DNA of 64,000 nucleotides from Marinifilum breve (GCF_003202155.1 NZ_QFLI01000002.1:496001-560000); one strand, 5' to 3'. Positions 18,277 through 27,912 are shown, counted from the stretch's first letter. Made by a program: numbers and translations. The notes: generated by a model not told the origin, from the sequence alone.

Positions 18277-18754
18277 GCAAAGAACTTTCTAGCAGTCATT
18301 CTACTTATAACAAGGTCATTTAAAGTGATCCCCCAGTTAGTTGTGTTAAAAATTGTTTTATATAAATACTCATTCCTCTTAAATTCTCGCAAACGATTTA
18401 GCATCTGATAATCTGCACATAACATTTTTTTCTGATTCGAATGATTCCATAACAAATGTTAAAAAGCCTGAAAAAGTACTAAACTTATTGTAATTTTTAT
18501 CTCCATTTCATCTATCCAATTATATTTGTCTATGTCAAAATTCAATTGGCGACGTAAGAATGCTTACAGTTACTTATAGAGATTTCCTCCCACACTTTCT
18601 CCATACAGTAAGCAAGAATAACTAGGTATAACATTATTGAAAATTGAAATGCTTCAAAGAAGGAAGTTCATTTTTTGTTCATTTTTTGAACCAAACGAAC
18701 TATTTGAGTCTATTTTGATATGTAATATAAATGAAAATTTATTTCAAATCCAAT
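18277..18754 (+). promoter_or_regulatory. Leader region of the V-ATPase operon with a possible promoter
   Basis: This 478-bp AT-rich gap holds no gene. TATATTTG at 18521-18528 is a perfect TAnnTTTG -7 box, although no TTTG is found at the ideal distance. If used, the V-ATPase mRNA would have a leader of over 200 nt. Direct repeats TTCATTTTTTG / TTCATTTTTTGAA lie near 18668-18690. Confidence 0.35.
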
Positions 18755-20524
18755 ATGATGAAGAATAAACGAACAGGAACTCTAATCTCTATACAAGATT
18801 CGTTGGTAAAAGCACGATTCTATGGAGATGTTATTATGGGAGAAACCGCAGAAATAGCTGTGGATGGTAAAATGCTGCAAGCTGAGGTATTACAGATTAC
18901 CCCAGATCCTAAAAAAGAGGATGCAGGGATTGCAGAGATGCAAGTATTTGAAGATTTAACAGGTGCAAAAATTGGCGATGAGGTTGAATTCAAGCATGAT
19001 GCTTTATCAGTATTACTAGGACCGGGATTATTGACCAGCATTTGGGATGGATTGCAAAACTCTTTGTATCCTTTAAGTGAACAGGATTCCTATCTGAAAC
19101 CAGGATTAAAAGCACCAGCATTAGATGAAGAAAAACTGTGGGAGTTTACACCTAGTGCTAAAGTTGGTGATGCTTTAAAAGGTGGAGATGCCATTGGATG
19201 GGTTATGGAAGGTCGCTTTGAACACAAAATTCTTGTACCATTCACCATTGGCAAGTGCGTTTTAGAAAGCATTATAGAGAAACAGGCGGTTAATATCAAA
19301 GAGGTAGTGGCTGTCATAAATGATGAACAAGGCACTCGACACGAATTAAAATTGGTATTCAGACAGGCAGTAAAAAGCCCGATCCCCTTTCAGGAAAGAG
19401 CCATTCCCAATAAAACCATTTCTACTGGTGTAAGGGTTATTGATTTACTGGCTCCTGTAAGTTATGGAGGAACTGTAGGTAATCCAGGACCATTTGGTGC
19501 AGGAAAAACAGTAATGCAACACTCTTTGTGTAAATATGCTTTAGCTGATATTATTATTATGGCTGCCTGTGGTGAACGTGCCGGTGAAGCGGTAGAGGTG
19601 TTTAAAGATTTTGCAGAGCTATCTGATCCATCAACCGGAGAATCCTTGATGAACCGAATGTGCATATTTGGAAATACCAGTTCGATGCCGGTTGCTGCTC
19701 GTGAAGCTAGTGTATTTATTGCCTTAACTGTTGGTGAATATTACCGCTATCAGGGATACAATGTAATTCTATTGGCGGATTCTACTTCGAGATGGGCACA
19801 GGCTCTTCGTGAACGAAGTGGTCGTCAGGGAGATATTCCAGGGCCAGAGGCTTTTCCAATGGATATTCCTGATCAGATCAAAGGAATGTATCAAAGAGCT
19901 GGAGCTGATTCGGCAACAGGAGGATCATTAACCTTTATTGGAACGGTATCACCTGCAGGGGGTAACTTTCAGGAACCGGTAACCCAGGCAACCATGGATG
20001 CAACAGGTGGATTCTGGGGATTATCGCAAGACCGAGCTGATGCCAAGAAATATCCGGCAATTGATCCTTTGGTTTATACTACTTCGGTATACGACAGCTT
20101 TATCTCGTGGGAAGACCGAGAAAAGATTTTACAAGTTTTAAATGAAGCAAATGGAATTGATCAGACCATTAGTACCATAGGCCTTAAAAAAGTTCCTGTT
20201 GAGAAATATGAGTTGTATCAAAAGGGACAAACCATAGATTTTTGTGTATTGCAACAAGATGCATTTCATGATTTGGATGCCTGTACACGACCTGAACGTT
20301 TGCAAATTATCAATCAAGCAGTTCAAAAATTGATTGACCAACCAATGCAATATTCAACCGAAGGAATGGATGACGAAGAGGTGAAAGAGATGATTAAATC
20401 GAAGTTTGATAATCTTCGTCAATGGTGGAAAGAATGGAACACTTATGCTCAAGATGAAGAACAAATCGAAACGCTAGCTATCAAAATCGATCAATTTATT
20501 TTACAAGAAGAATACGCATCATGA
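18755..20524 (+). CDS. atpA: V-type ATP synthase/ATPase subunit A (catalytic)
   Basis: This is the catalytic subunit of the V1 head. It has the P-loop GPFGAGKTVMQ preceded by the V-type non-homologous insert, GERAGEAVEVF, and the DSTSRWAQALRE and SPAGGNFQEP blocks. I start at ATG 18755 (MMKNKRTGTLIS), because family N-termini begin just before the corresponding KGTVxGI-like strand; the in-frame ATG at 18731 would add eight residues without family support. The stop codon overlaps the next start (ATGA, 20521-20524), which indicates translational coupling. It is the first gene of the operon A-B-E-DUF2764-D-I-K. Confidence 0.95.
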   Translation: MMKNKRTGTLISIQDSLVKARFYGDVIMGETAEIAVDGKMLQAEVLQITPDPKKEDAGIAEMQVFEDLTGAKIGDEVEFKHDALSVLLGPGLLTSIWDGLQNSLYPLSEQDSYLKPGLKAPALDEEKLWEFTPSAKVGDALKGGDAIGWVMEGRFEHKILVPFTIGKCVLESIIEKQAVNIKEVVAVINDEQGTRHELKLVFRQAVKSPIPFQERAIPNKTISTGVRVIDLLAPVSYGGTVGNPGPFGAGKTVMQHSLCKYALADIIIMAACGERAGEAVEVFKDFAELSDPSTGESLMNRMCIFGNTSSMPVAAREASVFIALTVGEYYRYQGYNVILLADSTSRWAQALRERSGRQGDIPGPEAFPMDIPDQIKGMYQRAGADSATGGSLTFIGTVSPAGGNFQEPVTQATMDATGGFWGLSQDRADAKKYPAIDPLVYTTSVYDSFISWEDREKILQVLNEANGIDQTISTIGLKKVPVEKYELYQKGQTIDFCVLQQDAFHDLDACTRPERLQIINQAVQKLIDQPMQYSTEGMDDEEVKEMIKSKFDNLRQWWKEWNTYAQDEEQIETLAIKIDQFILQEEYAS

Positions 20525-21828
20525 TAAGAAAAGAGATAAATAAAATTAGTGAGGTTGGAAAAGCTTTGATTTCTGTTGAAGGAAATCCGGGAGTTGCATT
20601 GAATCATGTGGTTGAATTATTAAATGCAGATTCGAATCAAAGTCTGTCTTTTGCCAAAGCAATTAACATTAGCGAAGATTCAACAAGATTCCAGGTATTT
20701 AATGGTACACAAGGCTTAAGTACAAAAACAAAAATCAGAATTCATGAACGTCCGCTAACAGCAGGATTTTCGAAAAATATGCTTGGCAGATCATTCGATG
20801 GAATTGGAGAAGTGAACGATGGTGGTCCGGAAATCATTTACGAGAAGCAATTGTCTACTCGTTTGGATACCCTGAACCCAACTGTTCGATTGGTGCCAAA
20901 GCAAGCTTTGTGGACAGGTATTCCAATGATTGATGTATTCAACACTCTGGTAAAATCACAGAAAATTCCAATTTTTGCTGGTCCTACCGAACCTTACAAC
21001 AAGCTACTATCGCAGATTGCACAAGGTGCCAAGGCTGATGTGATCATATTTGCAGGAATCGGCCTGAAGTTCGACGAATACCAATACTTTAAAAATGAGC
21101 TGTCAAAGTCAGGTAATATGGACAAAACCATCATGTTCTCGCATCTGGCGGGTGAATCACAGATCAAGGGTTTGATGTTGCCAGATGTTGCCTTGAGTGT
21201 AGCCCGCGAATTTGCCGATCAAGGAAAAGATGTTTTGGTTTTGCTTACCGATATGACCAACTGGTCGAACATTTTAAGAAATGTTGCCAACTATCAGGAT
21301 ATGATTCCTTCCCTTCAGGGATATCCGGGATCCTTATATTCTGAGCTGGCCAAAAGATACGAGGTTGCTGCCGATATCGAAGGCGCCGGTTCCATCACCA
21401 TTATTGGAGCTACAACCTTGGAATCGCTTGAAGATCCTGTACCAGATAACACTGGATACATTACCGAGGGACAGTTCTTCCTTGAAAATGGAAAATTAAA
21501 ACTTGCCCGTTCCCTATCACGATTGAAACAACAAGTAAATGGCGATACCAGAAATGATCATCGTGCCATTATGACGGCCATGGCTTCTCTTTTGGCTGAG
21601 GCTGAAAAAGCTTATGAAGCAGCTGAAGTTGGAGCTGCCAACGATCCATTCTCTCAGAAATTACTTCGCTATAGAAAAGATTTCATCGAGAAAGTAGAAG
21701 AGCCATTTGGCAAACCATTACAACTTGAGGAGGCTTTGGATCTGTGTTGGGACATTTTGCGTGAGCACTTTGATGCAGCAGAAACTGGCTTAAGTAAAAA
21801 GCTAATCGATCAGTACTGGAACAAGTAA
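20521..21828 (+). CDS. atpB: V-type ATP synthase/ATPase subunit B
   Basis: This 435-residue non-catalytic head subunit alternates with A. It lacks a canonical Walker A, as expected, and contains QALWTGIPMIDVFNTLVKSQ, IPIFAGPTEPYNKLLSQIA, SHLAGESQIKGLMLPDVA and LLTDMTNWSNILR. Length and motifs match V-type B subunits. It overlaps subunit A by 4 bp and is followed within 21 bp by the E subunit. Confidence 0.95.
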   Translation: MIRKEINKISEVGKALISVEGNPGVALNHVVELLNADSNQSLSFAKAINISEDSTRFQVFNGTQGLSTKTKIRIHERPLTAGFSKNMLGRSFDGIGEVNDGGPEIIYEKQLSTRLDTLNPTVRLVPKQALWTGIPMIDVFNTLVKSQKIPIFAGPTEPYNKLLSQIAQGAKADVIIFAGIGLKFDEYQYFKNELSKSGNMDKTIMFSHLAGESQIKGLMLPDVALSVAREFADQGKDVLVLLTDMTNWSNILRNVANYQDMIPSLQGYPGSLYSELAKRYEVAADIEGAGSITIIGATTLESLEDPVPDNTGYITEGQFFLENGKLKLARSLSRLKQQVNGDTRNDHRAIMTAMASLLAEAEKAYEAAEVGAANDPFSQKLLRYRKDFIEKVEEPFGKPLQLEEALDLCWDILREHFDAAETGLSKKLIDQYWNK

Positions 21829-21849
21829 AATCAACTAAAAATCTCAAAA

Positions 21850-22455
21850 ATGAACAACAATATAGAAAATCTTGAAGGCATTGTTTTAAAACTAAAGGAA
21901 CAAGGAGTTGAAGCTGGCGAATCGGAAAAGAAACAAATCATTGAAAATGCAAAACAACAGGCTGATGATTTAATCTCAATTGCAAAATTAGAAAGAGATA
22001 ATATACTTAGAAAAGCGCAGAACGATGCGGCCCTTTTAGAACAAAACACCCAAGCTGCTTTAAAGCAAGCTTCTAGAGATATGGTAGAAGCGACAAAAGT
22101 ATCGGTGTTGGAACACCTAAAAGAGATATTTGGAAAACAGTGTGACAATTTATTCACTCAGGAACAATACATACAAGAAATATTGAATGCTGCTGTTAAA
22201 AGTATTCCCGGTGATAAAGAGGTAGCAGTACCCGCTCAAGTTGCTCAAAACATGGAAAACTACCTGATTGATCAATCGCTTCAGGAGGAGATTAAGCTAA
22301 AACCTTTACAAACGAGTGAGACTAAAATTGAGATTCATCCAAAAAAGGAGAAGGGAATGCAGTATGTGGTGAGCTCGCAAGACATAGAAAATGGCCTGTT
22401 CTCACTATTGAATAAGGATTTAGTAGAATTATTAAGACAAAATGGGGAGGAATAA
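21850..22455 (+). CDS. atpE: V-type ATPase peripheral-stalk subunit E
   Basis: The 201-residue protein has a long N-terminal coiled coil rich in Glu, Lys, Gln and Ala (residues about 10-90) and a C-terminal alpha/beta domain. This is the usual E-subunit build that links the V1 head to the membrane stator. Its position between B and the DUF2764 gene supports the call. In most related operons E comes first; here A and B precede it. Confidence 0.8.
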   Translation: MNNNIENLEGIVLKLKEQGVEAGESEKKQIIENAKQQADDLISIAKLERDNILRKAQNDAALLEQNTQAALKQASRDMVEATKVSVLEHLKEIFGKQCDNLFTQEQYIQEILNAAVKSIPGDKEVAVPAQVAQNMENYLIDQSLQEEIKLKPLQTSETKIEIHPKKEKGMQYVVSSQDIENGLFSLLNKDLVELLRQNGEE

Positions 22456-22457
22456 TC

Positions 22458-22958
22458 ATGGCAAACATGATCTATTTATTAAGCAGTCTGCCATCCTTAA
22501 GTTTTGATCAACACCCTCCCATTACAATGGAAGAATTTTTATCGGATGCCAAAGCACAGTTGGGTTCGGGAAGATTTCAAAAGCTGGAAAGTCTAGATTT
22601 TAAAGAAGTGGATACTTTCAATAAAGATTTGAAAGGCTTCGATAAAATTATGCTTCAGTACCGCGATGATCTTAAAGAAATCCGAAAAGCCAAAGCAGAG
22701 AATCGAACACCTGGCTTAATGATTCTATCAAACGATCTGGTTTCAAAAAATCCATTGGAGTGTGAAAAGTCGATCATGAAATGGCAGTGGGACGAGCTTT
22801 CTTCTCTTGAGGCAGGAGAAAATTTCACTTTTACTGAGATTCTGATTTACAAGCTCAAACTACAAATTTTGAGCAGGCTGGAATCATTTCAGGTGGAAAA
22901 AGGCAGACAGGTGCTTGAAAGTGTGGTTAACCCAAAAATGAAGGAGGACAATTCGTAA
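22458..22958 (+). CDS. DUF2764 protein, V-ATPase operon subunit
   Basis: The 166-residue protein begins MANMIYLLSSLPSLSFDQHPPITMEEFL, the DUF2764 signature (Y-x-LxSLPxLxF). This family is found in V-ATPase operons of Bacteroidota, Chlamydiae and spirochaetes that lack a recognisable C subunit, so it is thought to fill the central-stalk/membrane connector role. No other C, F or G subunit is visible in this operon. Its start lies 2 bp after E, and its last base is the first base of the D-subunit start codon. Confidence 0.85.
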   Translation: MANMIYLLSSLPSLSFDQHPPITMEEFLSDAKAQLGSGRFQKLESLDFKEVDTFNKDLKGFDKIMLQYRDDLKEIRKAKAENRTPGLMILSNDLVSKNPLECEKSIMKWQWDELSSLEAGENFTFTEILIYKLKLQILSRLESFQVEKGRQVLESVVNPKMKEDNS

Positions 22959-23566
22959 TGGCAGGTATTAAAATTAAATATACAAAAACGGAGCAGGCTC
23001 GTCAGAAAAAGATTTTAAAAGTTTCCTTAAGGATGCTGCCCCTTTTCGAGGCCATGGAAAAATCCTTAATGGCTACGATTAATACAATTGCAGAAAAGAT
23101 CCTTCACATTAGGGAAAACATTGAGCAAAACCAAAAGCAAGCAGAAAGCTGGATAGCCGTTTTAAACGACTCATGGATTAATGTTGACAATTTTATCTCT
23201 GTAAACGAAATCATTACCAAACAGGTAGATGTTGCCGGTGTAAGAGTACGACAATTTGAACGTGTGGATTTTAATATCAACCCGATTCATGATGATGCTC
23301 CCCTGTGGCTAGACAATGCCATTGATTTGATGAAAGAGCAGCTTCAGTTGCTTGCCGAAATTGATTGCTTGCAAAAGCAAATTGAGATTTTGGAAGAAGA
23401 ATTAATGGAAGTGAGAGCTCGTGTGAAGCTTTTCGAGAATCGAAGAATTCCAAATGCCAAAATGGCGATCCGAAAAATCGGACAAAAATTGCAAGATGAT
23501 GAGCGCCTAACCATTGCTACAGCAAAAGTGGTTAAAACCAAAAAATTAGAGGAGGCAGTATCATGA
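22958..23566 (+). CDS. atpD: V-type ATPase central-shaft subunit D
   Basis: This 202-residue protein is mostly helical, with N- and C-terminal long helices (KKILKVSLRMLPLFEAMEKS and the C-terminal RRIPNAKMAIRKIGQKLQDD segment). This matches subunit D, the rotor shaft inside the A3B3 head. It overlaps the preceding gene by one base and the following gene by 4 bp, so expression is tightly coupled. Confidence 0.88.
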   Translation: MAGIKIKYTKTEQARQKKILKVSLRMLPLFEAMEKSLMATINTIAEKILHIRENIEQNQKQAESWIAVLNDSWINVDNFISVNEIITKQVDVAGVRVRQFERVDFNINPIHDDAPLWLDNAIDLMKEQLQLLAEIDCLQKQIEILEEELMEVRARVKLFENRRIPNAKMAIRKIGQKLQDDERLTIATAKVVKTKKLEEAVS

Positions 23567-25380
23567 TTATAAAAATGAAAAAATTGCTCTTGTTCCTGCC
23601 AAATTCAGAGAAAGACATCAAGGCTAACCTTGCTATTTTAGGTGAGTTGGGTATGGTACATATTGCTCCTTTTCAGTTGCCGAAAGATGGTTCGATTGAT
23701 AAAGTTGACAGCCGTGTAAAGCAATTAAAAAAGGCAATCCAGATTCTTGATCAGTACAAGAGTAAGGAAAGCGATCCAATTGTCAATACAGACCGAATTG
23801 ATAAACTCACAAAGGATGAAAACTCCTTGCTTGAAAAGATATTGAGCACTGAGAAGGAATATCAGAATCTGTTACAAGAAAAAGAAAGACTGAACGAAAA
23901 CCTGGATTGGTTTAAGGATTGGGGAACTATTGCATTAGATGACTTTAAACTGTTACAACAAAAGGGGGTTTTTATTCGATTGTATTTGGCCAATGACAAG
24001 GATTTAAAGGCTATTTCAGAGCAAGATCAGTTTTCTATTGTTGGGAAATTAAACGAGCTGCACCAAATTGTTTTCGTAGCAGAAAATGAAGATCAGAAAT
24101 TAAATCTAACCGAAGTTAAACTTCCTGAATATGGGAAAAATGAGGTAGTGGATCTGATCAACCAAAACGAAGCCATACTAAAGCAATGTCAAAATCTGCT
24201 CACAGCCCTTTCGCTACTTCAAGGCATTCTTGTTAAGGCGCTGGCATTGGAAAGTAAAAGTTTGGATCTAAAAAAGGTGGAGTTTAGTGGCCAAAAGTTA
24301 GATGAGCAAATTGTTTATTGGAAAGGCTATATGCCCGAAGAATCGGTTGAGAACTTGATTCGGCTTGCAGAAGAAAATTCCTGGGGATATGTAATTCAAG
24401 ATCCCAATGAAGATGAAACTGATGAAGTTCCAACTTTATTTAAAACAGCCAAATGGGCCGAAAAAATTAAGCCTGTAATGAACTTTATGGGTTTGGTTCC
24501 TGGCTACAAAGAGCTGGATGTATCGAAGATATTCATGATCTTCTTTACCTTTTTCACAGGAATATTGGTTGGGGATGCCGGGTATGGACTAGTATTTTTA
24601 CTGATCACCTTTCTGGTGCATCGCAAAAAGAAATTTGCAAGCTCAATCGAATTTCAATTGATGTACACACTTTCAGCAGCCATAATGATATGGGGCATTT
24701 TAACCGGCACCTATTTTGGTTCTGAGGCCATTGCTGAAATATCAATTTTAAATCAGCTCAGAATTGAAAAACTCGCAAGTTTTGGTGGCGATAGCATCTT
24801 CATTCAAAAACTGATGTTTGTAATTGGAGCTTTGCACCTTAGCATAGGGCATTTGCAAATGGCCTGGAAATACAACAATAGTATAAAAGCGCTAGGACAA
24901 CTGGGATGGGTAGCCATTGTTTGGGGATTGTATGGAGTGGTAAACAATTTGGTATTGGGATTGGAATCTCAGCCAATTACCCCCTATCTGTTCGCACTAG
25001 GCATCAGCATGGTGGCTTTGTTTTCCCATACTGGTTCAAATTTCTTTAAGGGAATGCTTTCTTCCTTAGGAAATCTGCCCCTAAGCATTATTAATGGATT
25101 CTCGGATATCATTTCCTACATCAGACTTTATGCCGTTGGATTATCAACCGTATTAATGGCTACAAGTTTTAACAATATGGCCATTGGTGATGGAGTTACA
25201 ACCGTAGTTTCGGGCATAAGTGCCGTTATCGTGCTGATATTGGGACACGGATTAAACATGGTACTTGCAGGCATGGCGGTATTGGTACATGGTGTACGAT
25301 TAAATATGCTGGAATATGCAGGTCACGCAAGTGTAGAGTTCTCGGGAAGAGAATACAAGCCTTTTAAATTAAAAAAATAA
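23563..25380 (+). CDS. atpI: V-type ATPase membrane subunit I (a-subunit homologue)
   Basis: The 605-residue protein has a soluble N-terminal half with coiled-coil segments (residues about 1-320) and a C-terminal membrane half with about seven helices, beginning near FMIFFTFFTGILVGDAGYGL. The late block INGFSDIISYIRLYAVGLS contains the functional Arg (in SYIRLYAVG) that faces the K-ring ion site. It forms the ion half-channels and stator. Confidence 0.92.
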   Translation: MIIKMKKLLLFLPNSEKDIKANLAILGELGMVHIAPFQLPKDGSIDKVDSRVKQLKKAIQILDQYKSKESDPIVNTDRIDKLTKDENSLLEKILSTEKEYQNLLQEKERLNENLDWFKDWGTIALDDFKLLQQKGVFIRLYLANDKDLKAISEQDQFSIVGKLNELHQIVFVAENEDQKLNLTEVKLPEYGKNEVVDLINQNEAILKQCQNLLTALSLLQGILVKALALESKSLDLKKVEFSGQKLDEQIVYWKGYMPEESVENLIRLAEENSWGYVIQDPNEDETDEVPTLFKTAKWAEKIKPVMNFMGLVPGYKELDVSKIFMIFFTFFTGILVGDAGYGLVFLLITFLVHRKKKFASSIEFQLMYTLSAAIMIWGILTGTYFGSEAIAEISILNQLRIEKLASFGGDSIFIQKLMFVIGALHLSIGHLQMAWKYNNSIKALGQLGWVAIVWGLYGVVNNLVLGLESQPITPYLFALGISMVALFSHTGSNFFKGMLSSLGNLPLSIINGFSDIISYIRLYAVGLSTVLMATSFNNMAIGDGVTTVVSGISAVIVLILGHGLNMVLAGMAVLVHGVRLNMLEYAGHASVEFSGREYKPFKLKK

Positions 25381-25406
25381 AAATCAACAAATAAAACTTT
25401 AAGAAC

Positions 25407-25865
25407 ATGACTTTATTAACAGTAGTATCAGGATTTGGTGGACACGCAATCGCTTTAGGAATCGCAGGAGTTGGATCGGCAATAGGAACAGGAATGGCAG
25501 CCATGGGCGCAATGGGTCTTTGGAAACAATCCATCAAAGACAAGAAAAAACTTCCTTCATTGGCTCTTGCAATGGTTGGTATGCCATTGAGCCAGGTAAT
25601 TTATGGTATGATTTTCATGAATTCGATGATTGGAGCCAACCTTAATCCTGATAGCTATGGCAATCAAATGATTTGGGCATTTTTCGTAGGTCTTGCTATT
25701 GCTGCATCTGCGATTATGCAAGGAAAAGTTGGAGCTGCTGCTTGTGCTAACCTGGCTGTTGACGACAAACAAGGATCAGGTATGTATATTGCTGCTATGG
25801 GGGTTATCGAAACAGTGGCTCTACTTGCAATGGTATTTGGAATGGGTGGCATTCCAAGTGTTTAA
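25407..25865 (+). CDS. atpK: V-type ATPase proteolipid subunit K, Na+-type site
   Basis: This 152-residue, four-helix rotor proteolipid is a tandem duplication of the two-helix hairpin, with the ion-binding Glu only in the last helix (GVIETVALLAM). Residues that bind Na+ in Enterococcus hirae NtpK have counterparts: Thr64-Gln65-Tyr68 appear as Ser-Gln-Tyr in MPLSQVIYG, Gln110 as the Gln in SAIMQGKVGAAA, and Glu139 as the Glu in VIETVA. This supports Na+ coupling by analogy. It ends the operon and is followed by two hairpins. Confidence 0.92.
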   Translation: MTLLTVVSGFGGHAIALGIAGVGSAIGTGMAAMGAMGLWKQSIKDKKKLPSLALAMVGMPLSQVIYGMIFMNSMIGANLNPDSYGNQMIWAFFVGLAIAASAIMQGKVGAAACANLAVDDKQGSGMYIAAMGVIETVALLAMVFGMGGIPSV

Positions 25866-25940
25866 TACCACCTTTGGTATTAATAAAAACTCAATAATTA
25901 GTTAGGCCAAGTCAAGCATATTGCTGATTTGGCCTTTGTT
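25862..25940 (+). terminator. Tandem hairpins terminating the V-ATPase operon
   Basis: TTAATACCA / TGGTATTAA (25862-25883) starts at the stop codon and is followed by TAAAAAC. AGGCCAA (25904-25910) and TTGGCCT (25929-25935) form a second stem followed by TTGTTGT. The second is the more plausible terminator. Confidence 0.6.
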
Positions 25941-25965
25941 GTATTCTTACCATAAGAAATTGCTG

Positions 25966-26375
25966 TCCGCGATAGCAAATTTGGGGTCTGGGATAGCAAA
26001 TTTCCTATCCCAAATAGCAATATTCCTCTCCAGAACCTCGGCCTAGGGCAAAACAACAGCAAATTTGCTATTGACATACATCAAACTTTCTATCTGCTAG
26101 GGCAAGTTTTCCCTATTTGCACATCAAATTGCTATGCTAAGGCTCGAGTTTTCCCTCAGAGAGATCTAATTTGCCCTAAAAATATTCGAGCTGCCGAAAA
26201 AATAGATAGCAATTTGCTATCTGTGACCCCAAATTTTCCCTCTAGAATAGAAAAGTCGAGGGTACGAACCCCAATATTGACCTATTGCAGACCTCTTTTC
26301 CTATCGGCGATAGCAAATTTGCTATCCCGCACCCCTTTTTTGAGCCTTTTAAGGGAAAAATCGAGGGTAAAATCA
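25966..26375. repeat. Field of repeated short words (GATAGCAAATTT and TTTTCCCT)
   Basis: This 680-bp gene-free interval contains many variants of GATAGCAAATTTG (for example at 25971, 25991, 26056, 26203 and 26308). Some are fused tail to tail into palindromes: AGATAGCA-ATT-TGCTATCT at about 26203-26222 and the 18-bp GATAGCAAATTTGCTATC near 26309. A second word, GGGCAAA/TTTTCCCT, is interspersed (26046, 26099, 26107, 26150, 26235, 26352). No fixed period and no open frame explain it. Confidence 0.55.
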
Positions 26376-26493
26376 GCTACATCGTTCTGGTAAATAGAAA
26401 TTAAGAGGTTTTATGAAGAAATGTAGATCTCCCTTATAGAAAACTTGTAATCCTGAAGGGTATTAATAAAGTAACACAATTCATATCTCCAAA

Positions 26494-26523
26494 CAAAAAA
26501 GGCAACACCAATGTGCTGCCTTT
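26494..26523 (-). terminator. Terminator of the M18 aminopeptidase gene
   Basis: On the minus strand GGCAGCAC and GTGTTGCC form a stem (26501-26520) followed by six T, 25 bp past the stop codon. Confidence 0.85.
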
Positions 26524-26545
26524 CAAATATCATATTTTGTAGTTC

Positions 26546-27847
26546 TTACAATCCGAAGAAGTAAGTAAATACTTTACGAACGAAAGCATTGTCTTCTACT
26601 CCACCTGTTTCGCGAACCGAGTGCATTCCGAACATTGGGTTACCTATGTCAACGGTACGAATATCAACCTGACCAGTTGATACATTACCCAGTGTGCTAC
26701 CTCCAACTAAGTCGGAACGATTCACAAACTTTTGATAAGGAACATCAGCATTCTTACACAATGTTTCGAATACTGTACCCGAATCACCATCGGTAGTATA
26801 TTTTTGGTTTGCATGGATCTTAATTACCGGTCCTTTATTAATAAACGGGCGGTTTGTAGGATCGTGCTTCTCACCAATATTTGGATGAACAGCGTGAGCC
26901 ATATCCGCCGAAATCATGAAAGAGCTGTAGATGGCACGGTGCAATGCTTCCATATCTTTACCCAATTTGAAAACAATGCGCTGCAAGATGTGACGCAATA
27001 CCGGAGAACCTGCTCCCTGCTTGGTTACACTTCCCACTTCTTCGTTATCGAAAATGGCAAGCATTTGAGTTTTCTTAGAGTTACCAACCGACAATAAAGC
27101 CTTTAAACCCGCATGAGCCATTGCCAAATCATCCAAACGTGGAGAAGAGATAAACTCGTCATTCAATCCGAAGATGCATCCTTTTTCAACTTCAAATAGG
27201 TTCACATCAAAATCGATAATGGCTTCAGCATCAATTTTCAATTCTTCGGCAATCAATTTCACCAAACAATTGTCCTTCTCCATCTCTTCTGTAATCATAG
27301 AAAGCAATGGAAGCATATCTTTCTGCTTATTCAATGCAACACCATCGTTTACCGCGCGATTCAAGTGAATTGCCAGGTTAGGAATCACCATCAAAGGACG
27401 ATCAATCTTTACATACAAATGCTCTGGATGCAAAGGATCGTTTGATTTTACCGATACACGACCAGCAATAGAAAGCGGACGATCCATCCATGTATTCAAG
27501 ATTGGACCACCGTAAACTTCTGTATTTAATTTGATATAGTTTCCTTCAACTTCAATTTCAGGATTTGGTTTGATTTTAAAACCTGGTGCATCAGAGTGAG
27601 CACAAATCATTTGGAATCCTTCTTCTTCAATCTCTCCCGTTCCAATTTGAAAAGCGAAAATAGCTGATCCATTTTTTGTTGTAAAGTACTTTCCTCCCTT
27701 TTCAACCTTCCACTCATCACGAAGATCTAACTCCTGAAATCCAGCCTCATTTAATTCTTTTCTGATATTATTTACCGCATGGTATGTACTCGGACTTCCA
27801 TGAATAAAATCGATTAATTCTTGTGCTTGTTGTTTTGAATTACTCAT
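26546..27847 (-). CDS. apeB: M18 family aminopeptidase
   Basis: The 433-residue protein matches the length and motifs of aspartyl-aminopeptidase-type M18 enzymes: metal-binding AHSDAPGFKIKP near residue 86, FDNEEVGSVTKQGAGSP with the catalytic Glu, and MSADMAHAVHPN-like ISADMAHAVHPNIGEKHD. It would remove N-terminal residues, with acidic preference in characterised members, in the cytosol using two zinc ions. No signal peptide is present. It is monocistronic with its own promoter and terminator. Confidence 0.93.
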   Translation of the reverse strand: MSNSKQQAQELIDFIHGSPSTYHAVNNIRKELNEAGFQELDLRDEWKVEKGGKYFTTKNGSAIFAFQIGTGEIEEEGFQMICAHSDAPGFKIKPNPEIEVEGNYIKLNTEVYGGPILNTWMDRPLSIAGRVSVKSNDPLHPEHLYVKIDRPLMVIPNLAIHLNRAVNDGVALNKQKDMLPLLSMITEEMEKDNCLVKLIAEELKIDAEAIIDFDVNLFEVEKGCIFGLNDEFISSPRLDDLAMAHAGLKALLSVGNSKKTQMLAIFDNEEVGSVTKQGAGSPVLRHILQRIVFKLGKDMEALHRAIYSSFMISADMAHAVHPNIGEKHDPTNRPFINKGPVIKIHANQKYTTDGDSGTVFETLCKNADVPYQKFVNRSDLVGGSTLGNVSTGQVDIRTVDIGNPMFGMHSVRETGGVEDNAFVRKVFTYFFGL

Positions 27848-27884
27848 AGTGTATGTTTTAATATTGTCTTCAAAATTCGAGTCT

Positions 27885-27892
27885 CAAATCTA
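27885..27892 (-). promoter_or_regulatory. -7 box of the M18 aminopeptidase promoter
   Basis: TAGATTTG on the minus strand matches TAnnTTTG exactly and lies about 38 bp from the ATG. No clear TTTG is present upstream. Confidence 0.4.
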
Positions 27893-27912
27893 CACTATTT
27901 TTAATAATTAGG

